Of a stretch of 38,596 nucleotides of DNA, positions 10,256-18,124 are shown in pieces. The position numbers and the translations under genes are program-made. A model generated the notes under the pieces. That model searched no databases. It saw only the letters and a program-made list of their open reading frames with translations, and was not told the DNA's origin. Source of the DNA: Nitrospira sp. (GTDB taxonomy: Bacteria; Nitrospirota; Thermodesulfovibrionia; Thermodesulfovibrionales; SM23-35); contig VGWX01000017.1 of assembly GCA_016873615.1 (NCBI GenBank), positions 1 through 38,596 of the forward strand, given 5' to 3'. Every line of letters begins with the position of its first letter. Positions within the stretch are counted from its first letter, which is position 1.

Positions 10256-11551
10256 ATGAATAATCCGGATTATACGAGTATTGCTTTTTTTGAAAGTCAA
10301 ATATATACTTTAAATATGCAAGGTAAATATAAAGCATATATTAGGAACATGGAAAAGCCGATCCTGCAGGTAGTCAGTAAGGGTCAGTCCGCCCTTATTC
10401 TTGGTCCACGACAGACAGGCAAGACTACCTTGGTCAAAAAGTGCTTATCCGGCTTGAAGAATCTCATGGAATATCCTTTGCAGAATCCTGAAATCCGCAT
10501 TGAGATGGAACGTGATCCTTCAGCCATTATCAGGCAGGTGCAGGCACGGATAGGCAAGCCCCCCATAATATTTATGGATGAGGCACAGAAGGTGCCTGAA
10601 GTCTTTGATAGCATCCAGTGCCTTATTGACGAGAAGAAGGGATCATTTATCATTACCGGCTCATCAGCCCGCAAGCTAAGAAGAAAAGGTGTAAATCTTC
10701 TGCCTGGCAGGATCAGGATATACAGGCTTGACCCAATGCAGTGGAACGAGTTTGGCTGGCTTAAAGACTCCGATGGAGGGATATTCCGCATACCGAATAT
10801 CAATTCTATCAAAGAGTATTCATTCGAAAAGTCTCTCATCTTTGGCGCCCTTCCCGGCATTGTCAGCCTGTCAGACGACCGTGAACGTGCTGACCTGTTG
10901 AAGGCCTACACCCAAACATACCTCGAAGAAGAAATTAGGGCAGAGGCGCTGAGCAGGAAAATAGGACATTTCGGCCGTTTTCTTGAGCTGGCAGCCAGGG
11001 AGTCCGGCACCAATCCTAATCTAACAAAACTCTCTCTTGAATCAGGAGTCAGTGTCCCTACCATTAAGGAATATTACAATATTCTTGAGGACACGCTTAT
11101 TGTTGAAAAAGTCGAACCATACCTCAAGAACGCACGGAAAAGGATCCTCACCTCACCAAGATATTATTTTTTTGACCTCGGGGTGCGAAATGCCCTTGCC
11201 CGGATACCATTGACTGAATCGTTGATTAATGTTGATAAAGGGAGGCTCTTTGAACATGCTGTCATCCTTGAGATCATCCGAAGGATAAGAGCAATGAATC
11301 TAGACTACAAAGTCAATTACTGGCGAACAGGCGCCGGTGCAGAAGTAGATTGTGTCATAGACACCGGCTCAACGGTCATTCCTGTTGAAATCAAGTCCGG
11401 ATCAAAGGTCACATCCTCAGGGCTTCGCGGGCTTTCAAGTTTTATAGATACTTACAAAGAGAGGGTGAAGCAGGCATACGTTATTACCGACGGCAGAATG
11501 CCGGAGAAACTAACTGATAAAATAATGGCAATACCGTGGAGGTTTCTGTGA
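10256..11551 (+). CDS. AAA ATPase with C-terminal DUF4143-type (restriction-endonuclease-like) domain; exact start uncertain
   Basis: Walker A GPRQTGKTT, Walker B IIFMDEAQKV, YWRTGAGAEVDCVI...PVEIKSG nuclease-like motif. Confidence 0.85.
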   Translation: MNNPDYTSIAFFESQIYTLNMQGKYKAYIRNMEKPILQVVSKGQSALILGPRQTGKTTLVKKCLSGLKNLMEYPLQNPEIRIEMERDPSAIIRQVQARIGKPPIIFMDEAQKVPEVFDSIQCLIDEKKGSFIITGSSARKLRRKGVNLLPGRIRIYRLDPMQWNEFGWLKDSDGGIFRIPNINSIKEYSFEKSLIFGALPGIVSLSDDRERADLLKAYTQTYLEEEIRAEALSRKIGHFGRFLELAARESGTNPNLTKLSLESGVSVPTIKEYYNILEDTLIVEKVEPYLKNARKRILTSPRYYFFDLGVRNALARIPLTESLINVDKGRLFEHAVILEIIRRIRAMNLDYKVNYWRTGAGAEVDCVIDTGSTVIPVEIKSGSKVTSSGLRGLSSFIDTYKERVKQAYVITDGRMPEKLTDKIMAIPWRFL

Positions 11552-11781
11552 GGGGCAGTAGCTGCAAAATCGAACTCTTCCATCAAATGCACCCCTTGTG
11601 TTGTGCGTAATCATCAAACTATCTCGAAGGGAATGATGTGATTAAATCGAAAGATATAGAACGATGCAAGTAATAAATAATATTGTTTAAATTGGCAACG
11701 TTATATATAAATAGCGGATGAGGTTAAAGATTCCTATTTAATCATAGGGTAGATGACTTTTAAAGCTATGAAAAAATAGAA

Positions 11782-11833
11782 ACCTCCTGTAAGAATAAGT
11801 TTATGGAAAAACAAAATTCTTAAGATAGGAGGT
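11782..11833. repeat. Inverted repeat ACCTCCT-gt-AAGAAT ... ATTCTTA-agat-AGGAGGT
   Basis: Read directly; lies in an AT-rich non-coding stretch after the AAA ATPase gene. Confidence 0.5.
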
Positions 11834-11886
11834 CCCCTGTTTATCATATATAATTAGTTTTCAATTTTAAAACTGCGGAAGATGGG

Positions 11887-12129
11887 TTAAAGTTCTTGGC
11901 CATTGGCAGGTTGTTCTTGAAGAAGAAACGTCTTAGGGTACTTTCCCCTTCCGCAGATTTTGAATGAGCCGAAATCCTTATACCAATCGCCATCAGGGGC
12001 TTCGGGCTCAGATTCCCGCCAGAGTTTCAGCTGGTAGAGATCCTCAGCAGTGATTTGTCGCTTCCTGAGCCGATCAAAAAGATGATCGCGCAGATCCGGA
12101 GGAAGATTGGTCCACTGAATCTTCGGCAA
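11887..12129 (-). CDS. Uncharacterised 80-aa protein encoded directly after an RHH protein (putative TA-like partner)
   Basis: ATG starts 1 nt after the upstream RHH stop; compact soluble protein with distinctive GDWYKDFGSFKICGRGKYPKTFLL segment. Confidence 0.7.
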   Translation of the reverse strand: MPKIQWTNLPPDLRDHLFDRLRKRQITAEDLYQLKLWRESEPEAPDGDWYKDFGSFKICGRGKYPKTFLLQEQPANGQEL

Positions 12130-12130
12130 C

Positions 12131-12388
12131 TCACTCTCCGAAAGTCATCCGGGCAAGTTGTTCCTTCAATTCCTGCTGTTCTTTCACATCTTTTGACTTG
12201 CTTAATCGATCCGCCAATTCAAAGAATCTGCGCCTCTCCTCCTCTTTCGCTTGCAGTCCGGTTTCAACGAGTTCTACGAGTATCCGATTCGCACTTACTT
12301 TTCGGTTTTTTGCCAAAGTCTTCACCCGTTTGGCCAGCGGAGAAGGGAGAGAGACGCTCTGGCGAACCGCTTTTTCAATTGTACCCAT
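12131..12388 (-). CDS. Ribbon-helix-helix (CopG/Arc-like) DNA-binding protein, putative antitoxin
   Basis: QSVSLPSPLAKRVKTLAKNRKVSANRILVELVETGL; start taken at MGTIEKAV (12388) rather than 12406 because TATAAT lies at 12395-12400. Confidence 0.75.
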   Translation of the reverse strand: MGTIEKAVRQSVSLPSPLAKRVKTLAKNRKVSANRILVELVETGLQAKEEERRRFFELADRLSKSKDVKEQQELKEQLARMTFGE

Positions 12389-12394
12389 ACAACA

Positions 12395-12423
12395 ATTATA
12401 CACCATTTTGCATCAGAATGCAC
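12395..12423 (-). promoter_or_regulatory. Putative -10 (TATAAT, 12395-12400) and palindrome TGCATtctgATGCA (12409-12422) upstream of the RHH gene
   Basis: -10 hexamer matches consensus exactly and is 6 nt from ATG; -35 is weak. Confidence 0.5.
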
Positions 12424-12635
12424 CAGTTACATTCTGCAAGAAATTTGGGGAAAAAGACCTGATTGAACCCTGTCCGAAAGGTCTAATAGTGTTAACTACA
12501 TATTAAAAACTGATACTCACAGTTACAAGCACTTTTAGTATTGGTGAAAATCGTATTCAAGACCTTTTCAGCCATAATGATGAAATTATTATCAAACATG
12601 CACATAGTATCAGGAAGCAAGACTTCCTCAATTCT

Positions 12636-13001
12636 CTAAATCGCAACTTCAAGGGCAATCTTGTCATATTCAACGTGAGGTATTTTTTTATCCTTTGTTT
12701 CTGTTATCTCAACAAGTCCGAGTTCTTGAAGATACGATATATCTTGTAGAACATTTTTAATATCCCTATTAACCATTTTTGAGAGCTCATATACAGAAGC
12801 AGGCTTTTTATCTTTTATTGCCTTAAGGAGTTCAAGTCGCTTTTCCGTAAGTACCTTTCGCATCTCTTTTAGGTTATTAAAGTAGATTGCTGTTTTTTTC
12901 TGGACAGTTTCTCCCTTTGACAGTTTCTCAAAAACCTCACCGGCTTCTTTTAAAGCATTATCAAGGCTCCTTATTTCGATTTTAACCCTTTTAATCCTCA
13001 T
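12636..13001 (-). CDS. Winged-HTH DNA-binding protein, TumA/HVO_A0114-like antitoxin candidate
   Basis: PASVYELSKMVNRDIKNVLQDISYLQELGLVEI wHTH; start at 13001 follows RBS GGAGGTGA; overlaps the tumE-like stop. Confidence 0.75.
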   Translation of the reverse strand: MRIKRVKIEIRSLDNALKEAGEVFEKLSKGETVQKKTAIYFNNLKEMRKVLTEKRLELLKAIKDKKPASVYELSKMVNRDIKNVLQDISYLQELGLVEITETKDKKIPHVEYDKIALEVAI

Positions 13002-13284
13002 CCCAATCACCTCCTCTTATTCTCTTTAACTCCGTTTTAAAGTCTCTCAATAAATTCCAGATGCTGCTAAATTTATATGCCGTTTCATTGGATCTATAAT
13101 GCTTATGGTCCCCTTTACCCTCTGCATTGTCATACCCCAGAACTCTTTTACCGTCTTTAACATAGACTATCGAGTATTTAACACCAAATGGCTTATCGTC
13201 TGATTTTAGAACCTGCCATATTTTGGTTTCTACAATTTCATCACCTTTAATCTCTTTGGTATGGAGTATCTTGATTGCCCTCAT
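12991..13284 (-). CDS. TumE-like (DUF6516) toxin candidate
   Basis: KYSIVYVKDGKRVLGYDNAEGKGDHKHYRSNETAYKF; partner of the overlapping wHTH gene; start set at MRAIK because a promoter lies between the two candidate starts. Confidence 0.75.
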   Translation of the reverse strand: MRAIKILHTKEIKGDEIVETKIWQVLKSDDKPFGVKYSIVYVKDGKRVLGYDNAEGKGDHKHYRSNETAYKFSSIWNLLRDFKTELKRIRGGDWDED

Positions 13285-13320
13285 AGTGGGTATTATATAC
13301 CCACTACAAAAAAATATCAA
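13284..13320 (-). promoter_or_regulatory. Sigma70-type promoter embedded in a palindrome for the tumE/tumA-like module
   Basis: Minus strand: TTGATA-(17 nt)-TATAAT-7 nt-ATG; palindrome agtgggtat-n3-atacccact at 13285-13305 overlaps the -10. Confidence 0.75.
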
Positions 13321-13633
13321 TAATCAAATGGAAAGATGGAAAATTATCAGGATAGCAATAATGTTTGTTTATACTCGAATTGCATAGCAATTAGAGGCAG
13401 GCTGGTTGTTGCTTTCTATGTGAACGCTTTCCCTTTAGCGAATGTCGATGGGGTGTTTGTAATAGGGAGTTACTGACATGGCGTTTAGATACTCAAAATC
13501 TGTCTTGTTGTGCGGCAGAATTATACTTAAAAGTACCAAAATAACCAAGCTCTGTTTTTCTTGATATTCTTCATTTTTTTAATGATTGATATGATGTCTC
13601 TTTGCAGGTGAATAGAATAAACAAATATCGTAT

Positions 13634-13939
13634 TTATGCGACTTTTGAGTATATCCTGACTTCTTTTTCAAGACGCTCACCGAGCGCATCGGCAGTAACG
13701 TCAAGGTCGTATTGAGACTGCAAGCTGATCCAGAACTCTGAGGATGTTTCGAAGAACCGAGCAAGCCTGAGGGCGGTATCAGCAGTAATCCTTCTCTTTT
13801 CAAGGACTATTTCGTTTATTCTCCGGGCAGGCACCCCGATATTCAGGGCTAGTTTGTTTTGGCTCAAACCCATGGGCTTGAGAAATTCTTCAAGTAGAAC
13901 TTCTCCCGGATGTACAGGATGTAATTTTTTCTTTTTCAT
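13634..13939 (-). CDS. higA: HigA-family XRE antitoxin
   Basis: VHPGEVLLEEFLKPMGLSQNKLALNIGVPARRINEIVLEKRRITADTALRLARFFETSSEFWISLQ. Confidence 0.93.
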   Translation of the reverse strand: MKKKKLHPVHPGEVLLEEFLKPMGLSQNKLALNIGVPARRINEIVLEKRRITADTALRLARFFETSSEFWISLQSQYDLDVTADALGERLEKEVRIYSKVA

Positions 13940-13950
13940 ATATTCACTCC

Positions 13951-14232
13951 TTAATGATAGTCGGTTATTTCGACATTATATGCAGTATTATCTTTCCATA
14001 CAAAACAGAGCCGCCATTGGTCGTTAATTCTTATGCTATATTGTCCTTTCCGATTACCACCTAACTTCTCAAGTCTGTTTGACGGTGGTATTCTTAAATC
14101 ATACATATTCTGTGCGTTGTTGAGCATCCTCAGTTTTCTTAGTGCAATTTGCTGTATGTCTCCTGGCAACTTTGCCGATCTTTCCCTGGAATATACCTTC
14201 TCAGTCTCTTTATCCCTGAAAGATTTGATCAC
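13951..14232 (-). CDS. higB: HigB/RelE-family toxin (mRNA interferase-like)
   Basis: IKSFRDKETEKVY...LRIPPSNRLEKLGGNRKGQYSIRINDQWRLCFVW; GTG start; immediately upstream of higA. Confidence 0.93.
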   Translation of the reverse strand: MIKSFRDKETEKVYSRERSAKLPGDIQQIALRKLRMLNNAQNMYDLRIPPSNRLEKLGGNRKGQYSIRINDQWRLCFVWKDNTAYNVEITDYH

Positions 14233-14238
14233 TGTTTT

Positions 14239-14267
14239 ATAGTATAACGATATGCGTTAAACGTCAA
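14239..14267 (-). promoter_or_regulatory. higBA promoter/operator: TTGACG-17 nt-TACTAT with palindrome TAACGcatatCGTTA filling the spacer
   Basis: -35 at 14262-14267, -10 at 14239-14244, palindrome 14245-14259; GTG start only 6 nt downstream of the -10. Confidence 0.7.
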
Positions 14268-14499
14268 GAGTTAAATTCAAGCAGAGAAATAAGATGTCTC
14301 AAATTAAAAAAACGCCCGCCGGTTTATGCGGTCATTGAAAGCTTCTTCCTTACTCAGAATAAGGGGACAAAGGGTCAAATCTTCATTGTTTACAAGTGAA
14401 GCTTTGATTATAGTCAAGGCAGACTTTAAAAGATGATTTATTGGGCCTGAAATAGTTATGATACAAAGGTTAAATGTATAATGCAGAGAGAACATAGCA

Positions 14500-16086
14500 A
14501 TGAAAGGTAAAGTCTATTTAGTAGGCGCCGGTCCGGGCGATATTGGTCTTCTCACCGTAAAAGGCCTGAGATGTCTGAAAAAGGCGGATGTGGTTGTTTA
14601 TGATTTTCACCTGAATGCCCAGGTTCTGAATTATATCAACCATAATGCAGAATTCATATACGCAGGGAAACGCGGCGGCCATCATACCCTGACGCAGGAC
14701 GAAATAAATGCCATCCTTTTAAAGAAGGCAAAGGAAGGCAAGAATATCTGCAGGCTGAAAGGCGGAGACCCCTTTATATTCGGGCGTGGAGGAGAAGAAG
14801 CTGAAGCATTATCAAGAGAGGGGATAGAGTTTGAAGTTGTGCCTGGTGTGAGCTCGTCTGTTGCAGCCCCTGCGTATGCCGGAATTCCATTAACCCACAG
14901 ACTTATCTCATCTTCATTTGCTGTTATCCCCGGGTATGAAGATGTTACGAAAAAAGAGAGTACAATTGACTGGTCAAAGATTTCAACCGGCGTCGGGACC
15001 CTTGTATTTCTCATGGGGGTAAAAAACATGGACGTGATTACTGAAAAATTGATTGAGAACGGCCGTTCTCCCGACACCCCTGTTGCTGTAATCAGATGGG
15101 GCACAAGGTCTGACCAGAAAACAATTATCGGGACATTAAAAAATATTGTGGAACAGGTAAAAGAAAAACATATCAAACCGCCTGCTGTTATGGTAGTCGG
15201 AGATGTGGTGAAACTTAGAGACTCCCTGAAATGGTATGAGAAAAAACCAATGTTCGGCTACAGGATACTTGTGACAAGGGAATACATGGAAGGGTTTGAA
15301 TTATTAGATGAACTCGGGGCAGAGATAATTGAATTTCCAACGATTGAGATTGTTCCTCCGGAAACATATGATGAGCTTGATCTCTCAATAGATAAAATAA
15401 ATACTTATAACTGGATCATCTTTACAAGCAGAAATGGCGTTAAATATTTTTTCAAAAGGTACTTTGAAAAAAATAAGGATATCAGGGATTTAAAGGGGAT
15501 ACATATCTGTGCTATCGGCATCAGAACAGCTCAGGAGATACAGAAATACGGCATGAAGGTTGATTTAATTCCTGAAGAGTTCCGCGCTGAAGGACTGATT
15601 GAGGCATTTGCAAAAGAGCAAAGAGCAAAGAGCAAAGAGCACAGTGCACTCTTAAAAGGTATGCGGTTTCTTCTTCCGAGGGCTGAGAAGGCGAGAGAAA
15701 TATTTCCGGAAAAGGTGAGGGAAATGGGCGGTGAGATAGATGTGCCTGTAACATACAGGACAGTAAAACCGGAATCCCGCGGGAAGAGACTCAGGAGGTT
15801 TCTGAAGGAAGGACGGATTTCGATTGCCACTTTCACAAGCGCAGCAACCTTTAATAATCTCAGGGAGATAATGGGAGAAGATGCAGAAGCGCTCCTTAAG
15901 GGTGTAACCATAGCAGTCATCGGACCTGTCACAGCTAAGGCTGTTGAAAAAGCAGGACTCCATGTTGATATAATGCCGAAAGAGGCAACCATAGGGGCAA
16001 TGATAGAGGAGATAATCAAATGGACAGGAGAAAAAGCTAAAAGAGCAACAAAGGATATGAGCAAAAAACCCGATGAGCCTTCCTGA
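14500..16086 (+). CDS. cobA-hemD: Uroporphyrinogen-III C-methyltransferase / uroporphyrinogen-III synthase fusion (CobA-HemD)
   Basis: VYLVGAGPGDIGLLTVKGLRCL, RLKGGDPFIFGRGGEE, VPGVSS, GIPLTHR; C-terminal HemD (IIFTSRNGVKYFF, FTSAATFNNL, VIGPVTAKAVEKAG). Confidence 0.93.
   Translation: MKGKVYLVGAGPGDIGLLTVKGLRCLKKADVVVYDFHLNAQVLNYINHNAEFIYAGKRGGHHTLTQDEINAILLKKAKEGKNICRLKGGDPFIFGRGGEEAEALSREGIEFEVVPGVSSSVAAPAYAGIPLTHRLISSSFAVIPGYEDVTKKESTIDWSKISTGVGTLVFLMGVKNMDVITEKLIENGRSPDTPVAVIRWGTRSDQKTIIGTLKNIVEQVKEKHIKPPAVMVVGDVVKLRDSLKWYEKKPMFGYRILVTREYMEGFELLDELGAEIIEFPTIEIVPPETYDELDLSIDKINTYNWIIFTSRNGVKYFFKRYFEKNKDIRDLKGIHICAIGIRTAQEIQKYGMKVDLIPEEFRAEGLIEAFAKEQRAKSKEHSALLKGMRFLLPRAEKAREIFPEKVREMGGEIDVPVTYRTVKPESRGKRLRRFLKEGRISIATFTSAATFNNLREIMGEDAEALLKGVTIAVIGPVTAKAVEKAGLHVDIMPKEATIGAMIEEIIKWTGEKAKRATKDMSKKPDEPS
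15609..15640 (+). repeat. Heptanucleotide tandem repeat (AAAGAGC-type, about 4 copies) inside hemD
   Basis: gcaaaagagcaaagagcaaagagcaaagagc read directly; encodes AKEQRAKSKEH. Confidence 0.85.
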
Positions 16087-18124
16087 AATAGATACACTCG
16101 CATTTTTTTTAATCAATAAAAATCTCCAGAACAGCCTCTTTGATATTTTAATGCCCTTTATAACGGATAAGTCTTATCTGATTTTCATGCCTCTTTTTTT
16201 ATTGCTCTTTTTTAAAGACAGGGAAAAGGCGCTCATAGCCTTAATATTGGGGATAGTCTCTCTATTGATCGCTGACTGGTCCGGTAACATTCTCAAACAT
16301 TCTTTTGAACGCATAAGACCGTGCGATGCGCTCGACGGTGTGAGGCTTCTTGCAGGATGCGGAAAATCTTTTTCAATGCCTTCAAATCACTCTGTAAATG
16401 CTTTTGCTTTTATCTCTCCGCTTTGTATGCTCCTGAAAAACAGGATGCGATATGCCTTTGTTGCTGTTGCAATCCTTGTCGGGTTTTCAAGGGTTTATAT
16501 CGGAGTTCATTATCCTTCAGATACTATTGCAGGAGCATTGCTCGGGGTGATGTTAGGGATATCCGTTGTTCAATTTTATCACTGGTCATCTGAAAGGTTT
16601 AAAGAAAAACCGGAGACAACTATACTTTTTGTTTTTCTCCTGTCGCTCTCTCTCTTCCGGATATATTATATCCAGAACGGACCAATGGATTTAAGTCCTG
16701 ACGAGGCCCATTACTGGGAATGGTCTCGCAGGCTCGACCTGAGTTATTACTCGAAAGGCCCGATGATAGCATACCTGATCTATCTTGGAACTTCTTTGTT
16801 CGGCGATACTGTTTTTGGCATAAGGTTCATGGCTGTTCTTTTTTCAGCGTTAAGCAGTATTCTCATGTACAGTCTCGGGAAGAAAATGTATGATGAAAAA
16901 GTCGGGCTTTTTTCAGCCATTATGATCCAGATCATCCCTCTTTTTTCAACATATGGTATCTTTTTTACGATAGATTCACCTTTTATTTTCTTCTGGATAT
17001 CATCTCTGTTTTTATTCCGGGAAGCAGTCAATCAATCTCAAATCTCTCGCCACAGCGAGTCGCCTGAGGCGACAAATCTCAAATCTCAGAAATACTGGCT
17101 TCTCCTCGGCCTGTCCATCGGTCTTGGTTTGTTGACAAAATACACCATGGCCTTTTTCTATTTATGCGCATGTTTATTCCTGGCGCTTTCTGCAGAAAAG
17201 AGAAGGCTCTTATTAACAATAGGACCATATATTGCATTGATTATCAGCCTTATAGTTTTCAGTCCTGTGATGCTGTGGAATGCACAGCACGATTGGGTTA
17301 CGCTGAAACATACCGCAGGGCAGGCACACATAGCGCAAGGCATTCAGTTATCCCTGAAAAGTTTTGCTGAATTCATGGGTTCTCAACTCGGCGTAATAAC
17401 GCCCCTTTTGCTCATGCTCATGATTATTTCAGTCCTTAAGCTCAGAAAAGAGCAGGAAGGTTCTTATCTCTTCTGGTTTTCGATCCCTGTGCTTGCATTT
17501 TTCCTTTTCAAGAGCATTCAGGCAAAAGTGCAGGCGAACTGGGCATTGCCCGGATATATAGCAGGAATTATATCCTTTAGCGCTGTTTATTTGAGAAGAT
17601 TTGATACTGATGGAAAGGGGAAGAAAATCCTCGTAACCGCTTCTCTTATTCTGTCTCTTATAATAACTTCAATGGCTCATTATCCCTCTATGCTGGACCT
17701 GCCTGCTAAACTTGATCCTGCATCGAGGGTTCAAGGCTGGGAGGCGCTTGGAGAAGAGGTTGCGAGAATATATGAGCAGATGTCTTCAGCAAATCCTGTG
17801 TTTATATTTTCTGACAGATATCAGGTATCGAGTGAGCTTGCTTTTTATGTTAAAGGGCATCCTGTAACCTACTGCATAAATCTCGGCCGCAGGATGAACC
17901 AGTATGATATCTGGCCCGGACTTCATAACCTGCGTCATTATGATGCAATCTTTGTCAGTATCGGAGATAACAGGTTGCCGGAAGAAGTAGCTGCCTCTTT
18001 TGATAAGGTTGAGAAAAAGGTTTACACAGCTTATACTAAAAAACATGCTGTAATCAGGGATTATTCGATATTTATGTGCTATGGTTTTAAGGGATTAAAG
18101 GAAGCGAGACCGGAGGCCTATTAA
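16073..18124 (+). CDS. Fusion protein: PAP2-family (undecaprenyl-PP type) phosphatase + GT39/ArnT-like glycosyltransferase
   Basis: PAP2 triad KHSFERIRP / PSNHSVNAFAF / SRVYIGVHYPSDTIAG; GT39 motif SPDEAHYWEWSRRLDLSYYSKGPMIAYLI plus many TM helices. Confidence 0.88.
   Translation: MSLPEIDTLAFFLINKNLQNSLFDILMPFITDKSYLIFMPLFLLLFFKDREKALIALILGIVSLLIADWSGNILKHSFERIRPCDALDGVRLLAGCGKSFSMPSNHSVNAFAFISPLCMLLKNRMRYAFVAVAILVGFSRVYIGVHYPSDTIAGALLGVMLGISVVQFYHWSSERFKEKPETTILFVFLLSLSLFRIYYIQNGPMDLSPDEAHYWEWSRRLDLSYYSKGPMIAYLIYLGTSLFGDTVFGIRFMAVLFSALSSILMYSLGKKMYDEKVGLFSAIMIQIIPLFSTYGIFFTIDSPFIFFWISSLFLFREAVNQSQISRHSESPEATNLKSQKYWLLLGLSIGLGLLTKYTMAFFYLCACLFLALSAEKRRLLLTIGPYIALIISLIVFSPVMLWNAQHDWVTLKHTAGQAHIAQGIQLSLKSFAEFMGSQLGVITPLLLMLMIISVLKLRKEQEGSYLFWFSIPVLAFFLFKSIQAKVQANWALPGYIAGIISFSAVYLRRFDTDGKGKKILVTASLILSLIITSMAHYPSMLDLPAKLDPASRVQGWEALGEEVARIYEQMSSANPVFIFSDRYQVSSELAFYVKGHPVTYCINLGRRMNQYDIWPGLHNLRHYDAIFVSIGDNRLPEEVAASFDKVEKKVYTAYTKKHAVIRDYSIFMCYGFKGLKEARPEAY
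17034..17087 (+). repeat. Palindromic repeat element flanked by 13-bp direct repeats AATCTCAAATCTC, in frame inside the PAP2-GT39 CDS
   Basis: Direct repeats at 17034-17046 and 17075-17087; core TCGCCACAGCGAGTCGCCTGAGGCGAC 17047-17073 resembles 2597-2623. Confidence 0.85.

Noticed and set aside
12055-12506. Plus-strand ORFs over the RHH / 80-aa gene pair
   Set aside because: Low-complexity translation antisense to the better-supported minus-strand pair.
12506-12730. Met-less open frame (LTVTSTFSIGENRIQDLFSHNDEIIIKHAHSIRKQDFLNS...) upstream of and antisense to the tumA-like gene
   Set aside because: No start codon or RBS and partly antisense; could be a gene fragment but I cannot support it.
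14304-14495. Minus-strand ORF and 'ggggacaaagggtcaaatcttcattgtttac' segment upstream of cobA, reminiscent of sequences near REP-associated transposases
   Set aside because: Resemblance is from memory only; no transposase or REP hairpin pair seen here.
15609-15640. CRISPR-like short repeats
   Set aside because: 7-nt tandem units without spacers; no CRISPR array or cas genes in the window.
15531-16116. 190-aa and 154-aa minus-strand ORFs opposite hemD
   Set aside because: Antisense to a well-supported CDS; no family motif or RBS.
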